Positions 46,004 through 56,187 of a stretch of DNA of 64,000 bases are shown piece by piece. The position numbers and the translations under genes were made by a program. The notes beneath the pieces were generated by a model, which worked only from the letters and a program-made list of their open reading frames with translations, searched no databases and was not told the DNA's origin. How positions within the stretch are numbered: position 1 is the first letter of the stretch; every line of letters starts with the position of its first letter. The DNA is taken from contig JBAOII010000023.1 of NCBI GenBank assembly GCA_037045685.1, positions 310,001-374,000 on the forward strand. Reading direction: 5' to 3'. Source of the DNA: Competibacter_A sp037045685 (GTDB lineage Bacteria; Pseudomonadota; Gammaproteobacteria; Competibacterales; Competibacteraceae).

Positions 46004-49000
46004 TCATGGCTCGATCCGGTTCGCGAGCGCTCGCCCAGCAGCAGGGCGTGGAGCTTGTCGGCCAACTGCGCTTTCCGGTAGGGTTTGCTGAGGAAATCGC
46101 TGCCCACCGGGCGTCCCCTGAAATGCGCCAAGTGGGTTTCGGCATAGCCCGAGGTGAACAGTATCATCAGGTCGGGACGCCGCAGGAGCGCCTGCTGCGC
46201 CAGCTCGACCCCGCTTTGTCCGCCCGGCAGCACCACGTCCGTAAACAGTATGACGATTCTCGGCGTGGCCTCCAAAATCGCCAGCGCCGCCGCAGCGGTA
46301 TCCGCCTCCAGGGTCTCGTAGCCCAAGCCTCGCAGCATGTGGACCGCCAACCGGCGCACCTGGGGTTCGTCCTCGACCACCAGGATCGTTTGACCCTGGC
46401 CGGGATACAGGGATGCCTCGTTGGCGTCCGCCGCGATCGGGGGGCCGGCGTGCGCCAGGGCCGCCGGCAGGAAGATGCGGATGGAGGTGCCGCGATCCGC
46501 TTCGCTGAAAATCTGGATGTGGCCGCCCGACTGCTTGACCAGCCCGTAGACCATGCTGAGCCCGAGCCCGCTGCCCTGGCCCACTTCCTTGGTGGTAAAG
46601 AACGGCTCGAAGGCGTGTTCGAGAACGTCCGGAGACATCCCGCAGCCGGTGTCGGTCACCGCCAGCATGACGTACTGACCGGCTTCGACCTGAAAGCTCT
46701 GCCGGCGCGCGGCGTCCTCGCCCAGCCAGCGATTGGCCGTTTCCAGGATCAGCCGCCCGCCCGTAGGCATGGCATCCCGCGCGTTGACCACCAGATTCAA
46801 CAGGGCCGCTTCGAACTCGCCGGGATCGATCGAGGTCGGGAAGGAGATTGTTGGCCAGCACGGTCTCGATTTCGATGGTCTCGCCCAAGCTGCGCCGCAA
46901 CAGATCGCTGATGCCCGCTATCAGCGTGTTGAGGTTGACGGGCACCGGTTGCAGCGGCTGCTGGCGCGAGAAGGTCAACAAACGCCGGATGAGGGTGGTG
47001 CCGCGCTCCACCGCGCTCAGCGCCCGCTGCACCAGCTCCGCCTGCGCCGGATCGGTCAGCGCCTCCGCCAACAGCTCCAGATTGCCGAGAATCACGGCCA
47101 GCAGGTTGTTGAAGTCGTGGGCCACGCCGCCGGTGAGCTGGCCGACGGCTTCCATCTTCTGGGCGTGGCGCAGGCTCGCCTCGGTGGAGCGCTGCTGGGT
47201 GATGTCGCGCGCCAGCAGAACCACCGACGGCTTGCCGAGGGGCAAGCCGTCCAAGGGAGCGGTTCGCGCCTCGAAATTGCGCTTGCCCAGCTTGCGGATG
47301 GGGATCTCGTACTCGAAGCTTTGCGGTTGGCGGGTCGCCAGGGTTTGGCGGATGACGCGCAGCGCGTGTTCGGTGACGTCCGCCGGCAATACGTCGGCGA
47401 TCAGCCGGCCTTTGAGGACGGCCGGATCGGTGTAGAGCAACTGCGTTTGGGAGAGGATTTCCACGTAGCGGCCGTCTTCGTCCAGCACCAGCAGGACATC
47501 GGGGACGGCGTTGACGATGGCGCGCAGCCGGGCCGCGCTTTCCCGAAGCGCCTGCTCGCTCCGCCGGCGCTCGGTGATGTCGCGCATGAAAAACACCGCG
47601 CCCACCCGTTTGCCCTTGCTTTCCAGCAGCGCGTTGGAACAGGACATGGTGAGGTTCGAGCCATCTTTGCGGAAGAACACGTCCTCGTAATCGCGGACGG
47701 TTTCCCCGGTTGCATGGATCCGCCCCAGGGGGCATTGGTTGATCGGCATCGGGCGACCGTCCTGGTAGTGGTGGTGGATCGTATCGTGCAACGCCGTGCC
47801 GATGATTTCCTCCGGCGCGAAACCGAAGACTTTTTGGGCTTCCGGGTTGAGGAAAGTCGCCCGCCCGTCGGCATCGGTGACAAAGATCGAGTCGGTGGCG
47901 CTGTCCGTGATGCCCTGGGTCAGCCGAAGCTGATAGAGCAGTTTTTCCTCCACCCGCTTGCGCTCGGTGATGTCCGAAAAAATGGCCACGGCGCCGATGA
48001 TTCTCTGGTCGGCGTTACGGATCGGAGCCGCGCTGATCAGCACGTCGTAGTAGCTGCCGTCGGGGCGGATCACCCGCGCTTCCGCGCCCACCGTGGTGTT
48101 CCCGCGCAGGGCTTGTTGCAGGGGCCACGCCTGGAGCGGGATCGGGTGGCCATCGGGGTAATACGCCTTTCCCCAGAGGAACTTGGGGCTGGACTCGGCA
48201 TCGTTCCGCCCGCCGCCCAGCGCCAGCCGGCGGGCGGCGGCGTTGATCAGGATGGGGTTGTCCTGGGCGTTGCAGACCACGATCGCCTCGGCCGCCTGTT
48301 GCAGGATGATCTCCAGCAAATCCTTTTGCTCGGCGAGCTTGGCCTCGGCTTGCTTGCGCTCGGTCAAGTCGAGCGCGGTGCCGACGTAAATTTCATCGCC
48401 CGACTCGTCGATGGCTTTGCGCACCGAGATCAGCGCCTCGAAAGTCGAGCCGTCCTTGCGCCGCGCGGTGAACTCCAGGGTGCATTGCCCGTTCCGTTCC
48501 ACCGCGCCGGCGATCCGGGCCGGGACGCTGGGGTCCACGCAATGGCTGGCGATGGGCGCCGCCACGATTTCGTCGAGGCTCTCGTATCCCCAGAGATTCA
48601 AGTGGCTGCGATTGGCGTAGACGAGGCGCCCCTCGATGTTGGCGATACCGAAAGCGGTGAGCGAGTTTTCCAGCGCGTCGCTTTTTAGCCGGAACTGCCG
48701 CTCTATTCGCTCGCGCTCGGTGAGGTCGCGGACAATCACGGTCAGCCGATCCGGGCGCTCGGTCGATGGCAGCCGGGCGATCGATATCTCGGCCGGGAAT
48801 TCGCTCCCGTCGCGGCGGGCGCCGGCGATGGTCTCGCGCGCCGGCGTTCGCCGCTCCTCCTCGGCCGAGCGGCGAACGTCGGCGATGAGTCGGCGAACGG
48901 GATCTTGATGGCGGGCGGGCAGCAAGTGCTCCAGCGGTTTGCCGAGAATCTCGGCAGATTCGTAGCCAAAGAGGTCGCGGGCGCCGTCGTTGAAAAAGAC

Positions 49001-49135
49001 GATGCGCCGCGATTCGTCCACCACGATGATCGCATCGTCGGACCGTTGGACGATTTCGGCCAAATCGGCGGCGGTCGGAAGGTCGAACGCTCGGGTCCGC
49101 CCTCCGCCGTCCGCGCTCAGGTTGCGATTTGCCAT
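46000..49135 (-). CDS. Multi-PAS hybrid histidine kinase with C-terminal receiver (frameshifted)
   Basis: About 1,045 codons. There is no membrane helix, so it is a cytoplasmic sensor. Five PAS units occupy about 20-650, the HisKA domain follows with the phospho-His in GGVAHDFNNLLAVILGN, then the ATPase domain (NLVVNARDAMP N-box, DTGCGMSPDV, GSGLGLSMVYGLV) and a receiver with phospho-Asp in ILFTDVVLPGG and Lys in LSKPYRK. An extra base near 46845 splits it: the 5' part stays in one frame (ending near VLANNL) and the ATPase and receiver are in the other. Its TGA overlaps the ureD start (ATGA), so its translation feeds directly into the urease operon. Confidence 0.88.
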
Positions 49136-49465
49136 GAACCGTTTCCTAGTTCAGCGTGAGCTGGTGCAGCCATGAAGTGTGTTTTTTTCAGTTAGTTGAC
49201 TCAATATCCGAAACGGGCGCGACGGCCGCTCGAACCGCGGCCCCAGCGAGGATTCAAACGGTGGTGGGGCAAACGACCGACAAGCGGACGTCGTTGTCGC
49301 GAGCGGGATCGGAATCCTGAAATCGCCTCCCGTCTCCACAAGCATAATCGCTGGAACGAGGGTTTGCGCCACGATCCGCGTCGTCGGGAGCGTTCCAAAG
49401 AGAATTATCCACGCAAGCGAGAGTTCCAGTTATCCTTTTGGTATGGATGCGGAGTCGCGAACGCC
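49136..49465. other. Divergent intergenic region, no feature supported
   Basis: 330 bases between the hybrid kinase (minus strand) and the RsbW-like gene (plus strand). The plus-strand frame of the latter is open from 49196, but the encoded peptide is Arg/Pro-rich and unlike the family, so it is not included. A poly-T/AT-rich tract at 49180-49210 is the most likely promoter zone for the hybrid kinase. No confident hexamer pair was found. Confidence 0.4.
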
Positions 49466-49900
49466 ATGATGCCCGAGGACCCTGGCCCGACGAGCGCCGG
49501 TCTTCGCCTGCCGGCGGAACTCGATCGGTTGCCCGCGTTTCTCGATTACGTCCGACGCATGGCCGAGGTCGCCGGTTTGCCCGAAGATCGGGCGGCGCGG
49601 CTGGAGCTGGCCGTCGAAGAAACCCTGGTCAACGTCTTCGGTTACGCTTACCCCGACCGGACGCGAGCGGGCATGGTGCTGTGTCGGTGTGCGACCCGGC
49701 CCGATGGCTTGACGGTGGAGATCGCGGACGAGGGCGCGCCGTTCGATCCGCTGGCTCGGGCCGATCCCGACACGACGCTCGATCTCGACCAGCGCGAGCC
49801 GGGTGGCCTCGGCATCCTGCTCGTCAAAAATTTGGTTGACGGGATCGCTTACCGTCGCGAGGGCGAGCGGAACGTGTTGGTGATCGAGATGCGCAAATGA
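49466..49900 (+). CDS. RsbW/SpoIIAB-like Ser/Thr kinase (anti-sigma or switch kinase)
   Basis: A 144-residue stand-alone GHKL ATPase: LELAVEETLVNVFGYAYPD is the N-box, IADEGAPFDP the G1 box and GGLGILLVKNLVD the G2 box. Such proteins phosphorylate an STAS antagonist and bind sigma factors or other partners. No STAS or PP2C gene is adjacent, so its partners are elsewhere. Start 49466; ATG 49469 is equally possible. Confidence 0.82.
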   Translation: MMPEDPGPTSAGLRLPAELDRLPAFLDYVRRMAEVAGLPEDRAARLELAVEETLVNVFGYAYPDRTRAGMVLCRCATRPDGLTVEIADEGAPFDPLARADPDTTLDLDQREPGGLGILLVKNLVDGIAYRREGERNVLVIEMRK

Positions 49901-50000
49901 TCGCGCCGATCGACCTCGGGGGCTTCTTCGGTTAACCCCAAAACCGCTCGCGAGCGTTTATGGTTATAACTGCTCCGCTCAACCTTGGAGGTCGCGACCG

Positions 50001-51188
50001 ATGAATCGAACCCGATGGCTGTTTCCGCTCGGCGTCTTGCTGCTGCTCGGCGCCGTGCCACCCGATGCGCTGGCCCGCATCAAGCTCACTACCCTGCCGG
50101 TGCGCGAGCGGGTGGAAATCCAGCTCGATCATCCCCAAATCGCCCTGGTCGAGGAGGAACGCATCGTGCCGCTGGTCAAGGGCGTCAACCAAGTGGATTT
50201 TTCCTGGGCCAACACCCGCATCGACCCCGACACCCTCGTGCTGCGCATTCTCCCACCGCCCGCCGATCAGCCGCTGGACGCCAGGGTGTTGTCGGTCAGC
50301 TATCCGCCCGACGAAACCGCGCTGGTCTGGGCGGTGTCCGCCAGCGCCTCCGGCGCGGCGCGAGTGCGGATCAGCTACGTGCTGGGCGGGCTCGGCAAGG
50401 ATTTCCACTACCGCGCGGTGGCCGACCGCGACGAGAAAAATTTGAATCTGATGCAATTTCTGCGGGTGAACAACAACGCCAACGAAGCTTATGACGCCGC
50501 CGAGTTCTGGGCGGGAGTCGGCGGGCGGTTCGGCAAGCCGCTCGGCTTGGACGAGACCAAGGAAGTCCAGTTGACCCGTTTCGCCGGCGTGCCGGTGCGC
50601 AAGACCTACACCTGCGACCCGACCGAGTTCGGCTATCTCGACCGCGCCCAAGACAAGCTCAACGTACCGATGCACTACGTGATCAAGAACGCCGGCGGCG
50701 CTCTCGGCAAAGAGCCGCTGCCGGAGGGCAAGGCGCGCATTTTCCAGGACGACGGCAAGGGCGGCAGCGCCTTTCTGGGCGAGGATCACGGCAAGTTCAC
50801 CGCGCCCGACGACGAGCTGAAACTGTATCTCGGGCTGGCCCGCGACATCGCGGTGCGGCGCACCGTGGACCGCAACGAGCGCCAGCGCATCGCCGGCAAT
50901 CTGTACCGCCACGACGTGACCCTCAAGTACGAGATCGAGAACTTCAAGGACGCGCCGGTCACGCTCGACATCGCCGAAAGCGTCCGCCAGATTCGCAACG
51001 CCGTTCGCGGCGAGAATGGCCGCGACCCGGAATGGCAACTGGGCGACGGCAGCTTGCGCGATCCCGACCCGGAAAAGAGCGATGCCGACAAGCTGCTGTT
51101 TCACGTCGATCTGCCGGCCCGCGCCACCGACGGTCAGGCCAAAAAGCAGGTTCACACCCTGCGGTTGACCCTCAACAACGAATGGTGA
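50001..51188 (+). CDS. Secreted protein related to the DUF4139 protein that follows
   Basis: A 395-residue protein with a signal peptide (LFPLGVLLLLGAVPPDALA). The N-terminal part (RVEIQLDHPQIALVEEERIV then GVNQVDFSWANTRIDPDTL) is clearly related to the same part of the next gene (QLTIYNSEDLTLVRETRVV, GVNPLQFSWANTLIDPTSV). It looks mostly beta-stranded and periplasmic. No catalytic motif is visible. The pair seems to be an old tandem duplication; the genes are 5 bases apart. Confidence 0.72.
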   Translation: MNRTRWLFPLGVLLLLGAVPPDALARIKLTTLPVRERVEIQLDHPQIALVEEERIVPLVKGVNQVDFSWANTRIDPDTLVLRILPPPADQPLDARVLSVSYPPDETALVWAVSASASGAARVRISYVLGGLGKDFHYRAVADRDEKNLNLMQFLRVNNNANEAYDAAEFWAGVGGRFGKPLGLDETKEVQLTRFAGVPVRKTYTCDPTEFGYLDRAQDKLNVPMHYVIKNAGGALGKEPLPEGKARIFQDDGKGGSAFLGEDHGKFTAPDDELKLYLGLARDIAVRRTVDRNERQRIAGNLYRHDVTLKYEIENFKDAPVTLDIAESVRQIRNAVRGENGRDPEWQLGDGSLRDPDPEKSDADKLLFHVDLPARATDGQAKKQVHTLRLTLNNEW

Positions 51189-51193
51189 GCGCC

Positions 51194-52642
51194 ATGAATC
51201 CGAGCAAGATTCTCCGTATGCTCCTCTTGTTCGTGGCCTTGTCGCCGCTGATGGCGACCGCCCGCAACGTCGATCTCGCCACCGTCCCCAGCCGGAACAC
51301 GGTGCAGTTGACCATCTACAACTCCGAGGATTTGACCCTGGTGCGGGAAACGCGGGTGGTCACCTTCAAGCAAGGCGTCAACCCCCTGCAATTTTCCTGG
51401 GCAAACACCCTGATCGACCCCACCTCGGTGGAACTGAAGTTCCGCCAGCCCAAGGCGGGCCTGGAGGTGCTGGACACCACCTTCCCGCACGACAAGCCGC
51501 AAATGCTGTACTGGAACGTGCAGAGCGACGCCAACCGGGAGGCGACCATCGAAATCAGCTATTTCACCTCCGGCATCTCCTGGGAGGCCGATTACTTGGC
51601 CGTCGCCGATCCCGAGGAGAAGGCGCTGCGGCTGGAGAGCTTCGTGCGGGTGCGCAACCACTCCGGCGAGGATTACGAAAACGCCCAAGTCCGGCTGGTG
51701 GTGGGGACGATCAACCTGGTGGAAAAAATCGCCGAATTGGCGAAAGTGCCGGTCGGGCGAGTGGAGGAAGATCTCGGCAAGAAAGAATATCGAGACCTGC
51801 GCCAGCAGGCGGCCCGCAAGATGATGGCGCCCGCCGCGCCGCCCGCGCCGATGATGATGGCCGGGGCCGCCCACGACAGCGCGGCGGAAGTGGAAGCGCC
51901 CAAGGAGATCATCAAGGAAGGGCTGAGCGAGTATTTCATCTACACCATCGAGGGCACCGAAACCGTGCCCGACGGTTGGGCCAAGCGGCTACGCAGCTTC
52001 GAGGCGTCCGAGGTGCCGATGACCGTCCAGTACCGTTACCGGCCCCGCGAGTATGGCGAGCAATTGACGCGGCTCTATCTGCTGCGCAACGACGCGGCGT
52101 CCAAGCTCGGCACCACGCCGCTGCCGGACGGAACGCTGCGGGTGTTCCGCGCCAACGGCCGGGACGGCTTGAGCTATCTGGCGACCCAAAACCTCAAATA
52201 CGTCCCCATCGGCGACAAGATCGAGCTGAATCTCGGCCCCGATCCGGCGGTGGTGTTCGAGTTGCTCAAGCAAAAGGTTCGGCGCGACAACCTCTGGTTC
52301 CAGATCAAGGGCGGCAATCTTTACCGCAAGCTGGGCGAGGACGGCGTGAAGCTGGAGCTAGACAGTCAGGTGGCGGGCTGGGACGAGCACACCGTGTTCC
52401 GGCAGCGCGTCAGGAATTACACTCGCAAGCCGATCAGCGTCCAAATCCGCCGCGAGCTTCCCGGCGATATCGCGTTTCGCAGCAAATTGAATCCGGCCCT
52501 GCACGATTTCCAGACCGTCCAGTTCGAGACCGAAATTCCCACCGCCAGCAAGGCGGAACTCGATTACGAGATCGTCGCTCGGCAGGGCTACAACCAGAAA
52601 CAGAACCGGGTGGAGTTGCAGGCGGGGGAGGTGGGCCGTTGA
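51194..52642 (+). CDS. DUF4139-family secreted protein
   Basis: A 482-residue exported protein with a signal peptide ending at ATA. It follows the DUF4139 layout: GVNPLQFSWANTLIDPTSV, ISYFTSGISWEADYLAVAD, a Lys/Ala/Met-rich linker (about 215-245) and the C-terminal beta domain (EYFIYTIEGTETVPDGWAKR to YEIVARQGYNQKQ). Function unknown. Start ATG 51194, just after the previous stop. A palindromic repeat follows 41 bases after the stop. Confidence 0.8.
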   Translation: MNPSKILRMLLLFVALSPLMATARNVDLATVPSRNTVQLTIYNSEDLTLVRETRVVTFKQGVNPLQFSWANTLIDPTSVELKFRQPKAGLEVLDTTFPHDKPQMLYWNVQSDANREATIEISYFTSGISWEADYLAVADPEEKALRLESFVRVRNHSGEDYENAQVRLVVGTINLVEKIAELAKVPVGRVEEDLGKKEYRDLRQQAARKMMAPAAPPAPMMMAGAAHDSAAEVEAPKEIIKEGLSEYFIYTIEGTETVPDGWAKRLRSFEASEVPMTVQYRYRPREYGEQLTRLYLLRNDAASKLGTTPLPDGTLRVFRANGRDGLSYLATQNLKYVPIGDKIELNLGPDPAVVFELLKQKVRRDNLWFQIKGGNLYRKLGEDGVKLELDSQVAGWDEHTVFRQRVRNYTRKPISVQIRRELPGDIAFRSKLNPALHDFQTVQFETEIPTASKAELDYEIVARQGYNQKQNRVELQAGEVGR

Positions 52643-52683
52643 GGCGACGTGCGGCTTCCCGCGAATCGGGCGGTCATGAACCG

Positions 52684-52718
52684 CCCTCACCCCAACCCCT
52701 CTCCCGGCGGGAGAGGGG
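52684..52718 (+). repeat. Dispersed palindromic repeat, copy 6
   Basis: CCCTCACCCCAACCCCTCTC then CCGGCGGGAGAGGGG, a near-consensus copy between the convergent ends of the DUF4139 gene and the GNAT gene. It is positioned like a bidirectional terminator but has no T-run. Confidence 0.8.
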
Positions 52719-52728
52719 TGGTTGAAGG

Positions 52729-53733
52729 CTATTTTTCGGCCGTCGCCAACGGAAGCTGGCCCAACCGGTATTCTTCCCAGACCCGAAAGCCGAGCCTGCC
52801 GTACCAGTCCCGCAGCTCGGTCCAGTGCAGGAAGCAGGTTCGGACGCCACGATGCCGGAGGCGCTCGGTCGCATGGGCCGCCAACGCCAATCCCACGCCG
52901 CGTTCCCGGTGCGCGGGCGAAACCCCGAGGATGCCGAAAGCGCCCAAACGCGGACCGATCCGTCGCTCCCACTGCGCGCCGGGGCAATCGGGCGCTTCCG
53001 ACAGCAGCAAGCCGCCCACGATTTCTTGTTGGCGCCGCGCGATCAGCACGTCGCGCAACGCTCCAGCCGAGATGGCCGCGACAAAGAACGGGTGCCAGAA
53101 AGGGAAATGCTCTTGCTCGAAGGCGAGCAGTGCCGGCGCGAATTCCGAGCGCAGCGTCTCGAAACCGACACCGTATTGGCGGGCGCGCTTCATGAGCGAC
53201 TCCGGCGCGCGAAAATCCGCGATGTGTCCGACCAGATCGTAGCTCGTTTCGTCCAGGGTGCCGCCATGGCGCTCGAAAAAAGCGAGCGCCCCCGGCAGGG
53301 AGACCGGGACGCCATGCCAGAGCGGGTTGGAAGCGCCGGCGCCGAGAGCGAGAGTTCGGATTCCCTTGGCGCCGAGCATCAGCTTTAGCTGGTCGAGCAG
53401 GCCGGCGCCCACTCTCCGGCGCTGGTGGTCGGGCGCCACGGCGATCAGAACCAGGGCCGCTTCATCCTCGCCGGCGATTTCCGCCGCGACCGCGCCGATC
53501 AGGCGACGGTCGAGGAAAGCGCCCAGCCTGACGAATTCGCTCTCGGACCCGTCCAGTTCCAGGGCGGCTGCCAGTCGCGGGGGCGATAGCGGCCAGGACG
53601 AACCCAAGGTTTCCCGCCACAGCCGATCGATGTCGCCCGCATCGGTGTTCCCCGCGAGGGGACGGATCGCGAAAGGAGCGGCCGGTGTCGGCGACGACGG
53701 GGGCTCCGCGAGCGGTAGTCGATCCGCGTTCAC
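52729..53733 (-). CDS. GNAT-family protein with two acetyltransferase domains
   Basis: A 334-residue tandem GNAT. The N-terminal domain (about 20-165) has IAVAPDHQRRRVGAGLLDQL, a good acetyl-CoA loop (Q/RxxGxG/A). The C-terminal domain (190-325) has LGVSPAHRERGVGLALAAHA. Both loops are intact, so both halves may bind CoA. Substrate unknown. The ATG overlaps the degQ stop (ATGA), tying it to the stress operon. Confidence 0.82.
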   Translation of the reverse strand: MNADRLPLAEPPSSPTPAAPFAIRPLAGNTDAGDIDRLWRETLGSSWPLSPPRLAAALELDGSESEFVRLGAFLDRRLIGAVAAEIAGEDEAALVLIAVAPDHQRRRVGAGLLDQLKLMLGAKGIRTLALGAGASNPLWHGVPVSLPGALAFFERHGGTLDETSYDLVGHIADFRAPESLMKRARQYGVGFETLRSEFAPALLAFEQEHFPFWHPFFVAAISAGALRDVLIARRQQEIVGGLLLSEAPDCPGAQWERRIGPRLGAFGILGVSPAHRERGVGLALAAHATERLRHRGVRTCFLHWTELRDWYGRLGFRVWEEYRLGQLPLATAEK

Positions 53734-55106
53734 CGCAACACCAGCAACAGCTCTTCCCGGCCGCGCAGCAAATTGAGCAGCAAGCCGTCCCCGCCGCCGC
53801 CGGCGAGTTGCCTCAATTCGGCGGTGTTGGCGATGGCTTGGCGGTTGACGCCGACGATCACGTCGCTCTTGCGCAGGCCCGAGCGGGCGGCCGGGCTGCC
53901 GGAATCGACATTCGCGACCACCACGCCGCGCACTTTTTCGGCCAGCGGCGAATTCGGCGCGATGTCCTCGAAGGTTGAACCCGACAGCCGGGGGTCGATT
54001 TCGGCGCCCTCGATTTTGGCCGCCACGTATTCCCCCACCTTGGCGTCGATGGTCTGCGGCTTGCCGTCGCGCAGAATGTCCAACCGCACCGCCTCGCCGA
54101 CTTCCAGCAAGCCGATGGCGTTGCGCAGCGCGCCGCCGTCGCGAATGGGCCGGCCGTTGACGGTCAGAACCACGTCGCCTTCCTGCAAGCCCGCGCGAGC
54201 GGCGGCGGAGCGGGGGCTGACCTGGGCGATGACCGCGCCCTGATTGGCGGGGATGTTGAACGCCCGCGCCAGGTCCGGGGTGAGATCCTGCACCGACACG
54301 CCCAGTTGGCCGCGCCGCACCGAGCCGTGCGAGATGATCTGATTCATCATCCGCGACACCATGTTGGACGGAATGGCGAAGCCGATGCCGACATTGCCGC
54401 CGCCGGGGGCGATGATGGCGGTGTTGATCCCGACCAGCTCGCCGCGCAGATTGACCAGCGCCCCGCCGGAATTGCCGGGATTGATCGAGGCGTCGGTCTG
54501 GATGAAATCCTCATAGCCCTGGATCCCCAACCCGGTGCGGCCGAGAGCGCTGACGATGCCGGAAGTCACGGTTTGCCCCAGCCCGAACGGATTGCCGATG
54601 GCCACCACGAAATCGCCGACCCGCAGCGCGTCCGAATCGGCCAGCGGCAGGGCGGTCAGATTGCCGCTGGGGATTTGGATCACCGCCACGTCGCTTTCGG
54701 AATCGGAGCCGATCACCTTCGCGTTGAGCTTGCGCCCGTCGCGCAGGGTGACGGTGATCGTGTCGGCGCCCTTGACGACGTGATGGTTGGTGATGACGTA
54801 GCCCCGGCGGGCGTCCACCACCACTCCGGAGCCCACGCTTTGCGACCGGCGTTCGCGCGGCTGATCGGGGATGTTGAAAAACCGACGAAAAAAGGGGTCG
54901 TCCAACAGCGGGTTGCTCGCCACCCGGCTCTCGGTGCCGATGTTGACCACCGCCGGGGTCGCGCGCTCCAGCATCGGCGCCAAAGTCGGCAGAGGTTGGC
55001 CTTCCACGGTGGCCGGCAGGGCGGAGCCGGCGGGCGGGGAAGCGACGATGGCGAGGGCCAGCGCCAGCGCGGCGGCCGGCAGCGGGGAGCGTTGAGTAGC
55101 GATCAC
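53730..55106 (-). CDS. degQ: Periplasmic Do-type serine protease (DegQ/HtrA)
   Basis: A 458-residue HtrA protease with signal peptide (LALALAIVASPPAGSA). The trypsin-like domain has the triad His in VITNHHVVKGAD, Asp in DSESDVAVIQI and Ser in NPGNSGGALVNLRGEL; two PDZ domains follow (about 270-355 and 370-455). It degrades or refolds misfolded envelope proteins. DegP, DegQ and MucD cannot be separated safely, but the short Q-linker favours DegQ/MucD. It follows dnaJ in the minus-strand stress operon. Confidence 0.92.
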   Translation of the reverse strand: MIATQRSPLPAAALALALAIVASPPAGSALPATVEGQPLPTLAPMLERATPAVVNIGTESRVASNPLLDDPFFRRFFNIPDQPRERRSQSVGSGVVVDARRGYVITNHHVVKGADTITVTLRDGRKLNAKVIGSDSESDVAVIQIPSGNLTALPLADSDALRVGDFVVAIGNPFGLGQTVTSGIVSALGRTGLGIQGYEDFIQTDASINPGNSGGALVNLRGELVGINTAIIAPGGGNVGIGFAIPSNMVSRMMNQIISHGSVRRGQLGVSVQDLTPDLARAFNIPANQGAVIAQVSPRSAAARAGLQEGDVVLTVNGRPIRDGGALRNAIGLLEVGEAVRLDILRDGKPQTIDAKVGEYVAAKIEGAEIDPRLSGSTFEDIAPNSPLAEKVRGVVVANVDSGSPAARSGLRKSDVIVGVNRQAIANTAELRQLAGGGGDGLLLNLLRGREELLLVLR

Positions 55107-55194
55107 GGGGACAATCCTCGATTCTGGAATCGGTTACCACCATTCTAGACCGGAAAGCGGCCGGCGGAATTCCGCCGGCCATCGCCGGGAACCG

Positions 55195-56134
55195 TCATTT
55201 GCGCCAATGCGCGCGGGGATCGAACGGCAATTCCCGCGCCATGCGCTGGAACAGTTCGCGCGCCGCTTCGCTGTCGGCCGGCGGGTTGACGATGCGCGGC
55301 ACCACCAGCTGATCGCCGGGAGGCTGGCCGGGCAAGCCTCGGCCGCGCAAGCGCAAGGTTTGGCCATCGCGGGTGTTGGCCGGGATGTTGATCGTGACCG
55401 ATCCGCCCGGCGTCGGCACCTCGATCTTGCCGCCCAGCGCGGCTTCCCACGGCGCCAAGCGGCAGTTCCAGGGTGATGTCGCGTCCCTGGATTTTGTAGA
55501 GCGGATGCGGCCGGATCGTCAGCTCCAGATAGAGATCGCCGCTGGAACCGCCGCCGATCCCGGCGCCGCCCTGGCCGCCCAAGCGAATTTTTTGGCCGCT
55601 CGCGACCCCGGCGGGAATCTTGACGTTCAAGGTGCGCGGCCGGCCGGCGGCCGGGCCGCTGGCGCCGCGTTCGGGAGTTTGCAACTGAAGGGTGCGGTTG
55701 CCGCCGTGGTAAGCTTCTTCGAGGCTGATTTCCAGCGGTACGGTCCGATCCTGGCCGGCGGACTGGAAGCCCCGCGCGCCACCGAATCCTCCGACCCCGC
55801 CCAAATTGCCGAACAGGGACTCGAAAAAATCGCTGAAGTCGCGCCCCCCGATCCCGCCGCCAGGAGGAGCCGGGCCGCTCTTCCAGCCGGGCGGCGGCCG
55901 GAATTCCTGGCCGGCCCGCCAGTTGTGGCCGAGCTGGTCGTAGGCGGCGCGCTTTTGGGTGTCGCGCAACACCTCGTAGGCTTCGGCCACTTCCTTGAAG
56001 CGGTCCTCGGCGCCGGTTTCCTTGCTGACGTCCGGGTGATACTTGCGGGCCAGCCGGCGGTAGGCTTTCTTGATATCCTCCGCCGAGGCATCGCGGGCGA
56101 CGCCGAGAATCTGGTAGTAGTCCCGATATTTCAT
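55195..56134 (-). CDS. cbpA: DnaJ-class co-chaperone, CbpA type (frameshifted)
   Basis: A J-domain (residues 1-70, YYQILGVARDASAEDIKKAY, with HPD in YHPDVSKE) is followed by a Gly/Phe-rich region (80-130) and the two beta C-terminal domains, with no zinc finger, which is the CbpA rather than DnaJ layout. One extra base near 55457 (CTT-G-GCGCCG) breaks the frame after DITLELPL; the other frame continues APWEAALGGKIEVPTPGGSV and ends RAHWRK at 55195. The restored protein is about 312 residues, as expected. It works with DnaK and is placed between hsp20 and degQ. Confidence 0.9.
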
Positions 56135-56144
56135 TTAAGCGGTT

Positions 56145-56182
56145 CCCCCCTCCGCTCGCGGCAGAGGGGTTGGCGGTGCGGG
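56145..56182 (-). repeat. Dispersed palindromic repeat, copy 7 (degenerate, reverse)
   Basis: CCCCCCTCCGCTCGCGGCAG continuing as AGGGGTTGGCGGTGCGGGGG: the reverse orientation of the family with a weakened stem. It lies between hsp20 and dnaJ. Confidence 0.5.
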
Positions 56183-56187
56183 GGCGC

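Noticed and set aside
49196..49465. N-terminal extension of the RsbW-like protein
   Set aside because: The peptide is Arg/Pro-rich and unlike the compact GHKL kinases, and the conserved fold begins at 49466.
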